64,000 nt of DNA from Citrobacter tructae. Its GTDB lineage: Bacteria; Pseudomonadota; Gammaproteobacteria; Enterobacterales; Enterobacteriaceae. Below, in pieces: positions 62,489-64,000 of the stretch; within the stretch, counting starts at the first letter, position 1; each line of letters starts with the position of its first letter. Both the position numbers and the translations under genes were made by a program. Under the pieces are notes generated by a model, which saw only the letters and a program-made list of their open reading frames with translations, was not told the origin of the DNA and did not search any database. Location: assembly GCF_004684345.1 (NCBI RefSeq), contig NZ_CP038469.1, positions 2,542,001-2,606,000 on the forward strand, in the 5' to 3' direction.

Positions 62489-64000
62489 TTCCCGGCTGGC
62501 TGATCCCAGGGCTTTCGGCCGCTACGCTGATAGTGGCTGTCGCCCTGGCGGCATTTCTGGCGCTGTGGCTTAACGCCCCCCAGGGAGACTGGCGCACGCT
62601 TTGGCAGGACAGCTACCTGTGGCACGTGGTACGTTTTTCCTTCTGGCAGGCATTTTTATCCGCCGCGCTATCCGTGATTCCGGCAATCTTCCTCGCCCGC
62701 GCGCTTTATCGTCGCCGTTTCCCCGGACGTATGGCGCTGCTGCGCCTGTGCGCAATGACGTTGATCCTGCCGGTGCTGGTCGCCGTGTTTGGCATCCTTA
62801 GCGTCTACGGTCGCCAGGGTTGGCTGGCCTCTATCTGGCAGGCATTCGGCCTGGAGTGGACGTTTTCACCGTACGGCCTGCAGGGCATTCTGCTGGCCCA
62901 CGTCTTTTTCAATCTCCCAATGGCGAGTCGTTTACTGCTGCAGTCGCTGGAGAATATTCCCGGCGAACAGCGGCAGCTAGCCGCACAATTGGGCATGCGC
63001 GGCTGGCATTTCTTCCGCTTTGTCGAATGGCCGTGGCTGCGCCGCCAGATCCCCCCCGTGGCGGCGCTCATCTTTATGCTGTGCTTCGCCAGTTTTGCTA
63101 CCGTGCTATCACTCGGTGGCGGCCCACAAGCGACCACCATAGAACTGGCTATCTATCAGGCGCTGAGTTTCGACTACGATCCCGCGCGCGCCGCTATGCT
63201 GGCGCTGATCCAAATGATTTGCTGCTTAGCGCTGGTGCTGCTCAGCCAACGTTTGAGCCGGGCGATCGCCCCAGGCACGACGCTGGTCCAGGGCTGGCGC
63301 GATCCCGACGACCGCCTGCACAGTCGACTGGCCGACTCACTACTGATTATTCTGGCGCTGCTGCTGTTACTGCCGCCACTGCTGGCGGTGATTATCGATG
63401 GTTTCAACCGCCATATACTGGATGTGCTTGCACAGCCCATATTGTGGCAAGCCCTGTGGACCTCGTTGCGCATTGCGCTGGCGGCAGGAGCGTTATGCGT
63501 TGTACTCACCATGATGCTGCTGTGGAGCAGTCGCGAACTGCGTGCCCGACAGCAGGTACTGGCAGGTCAGGCGCTGGAGCTTAGCGGCATGCTGATCCTC
63601 GCCATGCCGGGCATCGTGCTGGCTACCGGATTTTTCCTGCTGCTCAACAATAGTATCGGACTGCCAGACTCTGCAGACGGCATTGTGATTTTTACCAATG
63701 CGCTGATGGCCATCCCCTACGCGCTGAAAGTACTGGAAAACCCGATGCGTGACGTGACGGCACGCTACAGTATGTTGTGTCAGTCTTTAGGAATTGAAGG
63801 GTGGTCACGGCTGAAAGTGGTTGAGTTGCGTGCACTGAAGCGTCCGCTGGCGCAGGCGATGGCTTTTGCCTGTGTACTGTCGATTGGTGATTTTGGCGTG
63901 GTAGCACTGTTTGGCAACGAGGATTTCCGCACGCTACCGTTTTATCTGTATCAGCAGATTGGCTCCTATCGCAGCCAGGATGGTGCAGTCACCGCATTAT
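62464..64000 (+). CDS. thiP: Thiamine ABC transporter permease ThiP (truncated at window edge)
   Basis: Inner-membrane permease; 512 codons of about 536 are present, open to the right edge. Starts MATRRQPLIPGWLIPGL within the thiB 3' end. It is a fused double permease with two binding-protein-dependent transport domains, each with an EAA-type loop (AAQLGMRGWHFFRFVEWPWL and the CQSLGIEGWSRLKVVEL region). thiQ, the ATPase, should follow outside the window. Confidence 0.96.
   Translation, partial: MATRRQPLIPGWLIPGLSAATLIVAVALAAFLALWLNAPQGDWRTLWQDSYLWHVVRFSFWQAFLSAALSVIPAIFLARALYRRRFPGRMALLRLCAMTLILPVLVAVFGILSVYGRQGWLASIWQAFGLEWTFSPYGLQGILLAHVFFNLPMASRLLLQSLENIPGEQRQLAAQLGMRGWHFFRFVEWPWLRRQIPPVAALIFMLCFASFATVLSLGGGPQATTIELAIYQALSFDYDPARAAMLALIQMICCLALVLLSQRLSRAIAPGTTLVQGWRDPDDRLHSRLADSLLIILALLLLLPPLLAVIIDGFNRHILDVLAQPILWQALWTSLRIALAAGALCVVLTMMLLWSSRELRARQQVLAGQALELSGMLILAMPGIVLATGFFLLLNNSIGLPDSADGIVIFTNALMAIPYALKVLENPMRDVTARYSMLCQSLGIEGWSRLKVVELRALKRPLAQAMAFACVLSIGDFGVVALFGNEDFRTLPFYLYQQIGSYRSQDGAVTAL

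Noticed and set aside
1..64000. CRISPR arrays, tRNA genes or prophage
   Set aside because: No regularly spaced repeats, cloverleaf patterns or phage-like genes were seen; all large gene blocks are ordinary chromosomal operons.

Overview
The window is a chromosomal segment of an enteric bacterium (Enterobacteriaceae), most likely a Citrobacter or a very close relative. Nearly every protein can be read as a close homologue of its E. coli K-12/Salmonella counterpart and the gene order is the acnB-to-thiP stretch near 0-3 min of the E. coli map, shown here in reverse. The genus guess rests on the 187-residue AmpD ending in the SSHKEMT tail that I recall from Citrobacter freundii (E. coli AmpD is shorter), and on a Salmonella/Citrobacter-type accessory layout: a DUF3300/DUF2950 pair, a chromosomal traT-like gene, and a sugar symporter/GH43 pair beside aroP. 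No tRNA, rRNA, CRISPR, prophage or complete insertion sequence was seen.

Left part (1-12 kb): the 5' portion of acnB (aconitase B) runs off the left edge. It is followed by yacH (DUF3300) with a DUF2950 gene, a TraT-family lipoprotein gene, and then the pyruvate dehydrogenase cluster pdhR-aceE-aceF-lpd on the minus strand with its PdhR operator. 12-25 kb: aroP, a two-gene glycoside transport/hydrolysis cassette, ampD-ampE (peptidoglycan recycling), nadC, the type IV pilin genes ppdD-hofB-hofC, guaC, coaE-zapD-yacG and mutT.

25-47 kb: secM-secA, lpxC, then the complete division and cell wall (dcw) cluster from mraZ to ftsZ on the minus strand, tightly packed with many start/stop overlaps, preceded by the Pmra promoter and the ten-base repeats that MraZ binds. 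47-58 kb: cra, ilvIH, leuO and the divergent leuLABCD operon with its attenuator.

58-64 kb: setA, the glucose-phosphate stress locus sgrS/sgrT-sgrR, and thiBP behind a TPP riboswitch that appears to work on translation; thiP runs off the right edge.

The window is mostly core genome. The most unusual signal is a 267-bp element with about 37-bp terminal inverted repeats and two internal long hairpins (59148-59414). It sits inside the sgrS small-RNA gene, exactly between the ptsG-pairing seed and the Rho-independent terminator, so that SgrS would be about 509 nt instead of about 242 nt unless it terminates within the element.
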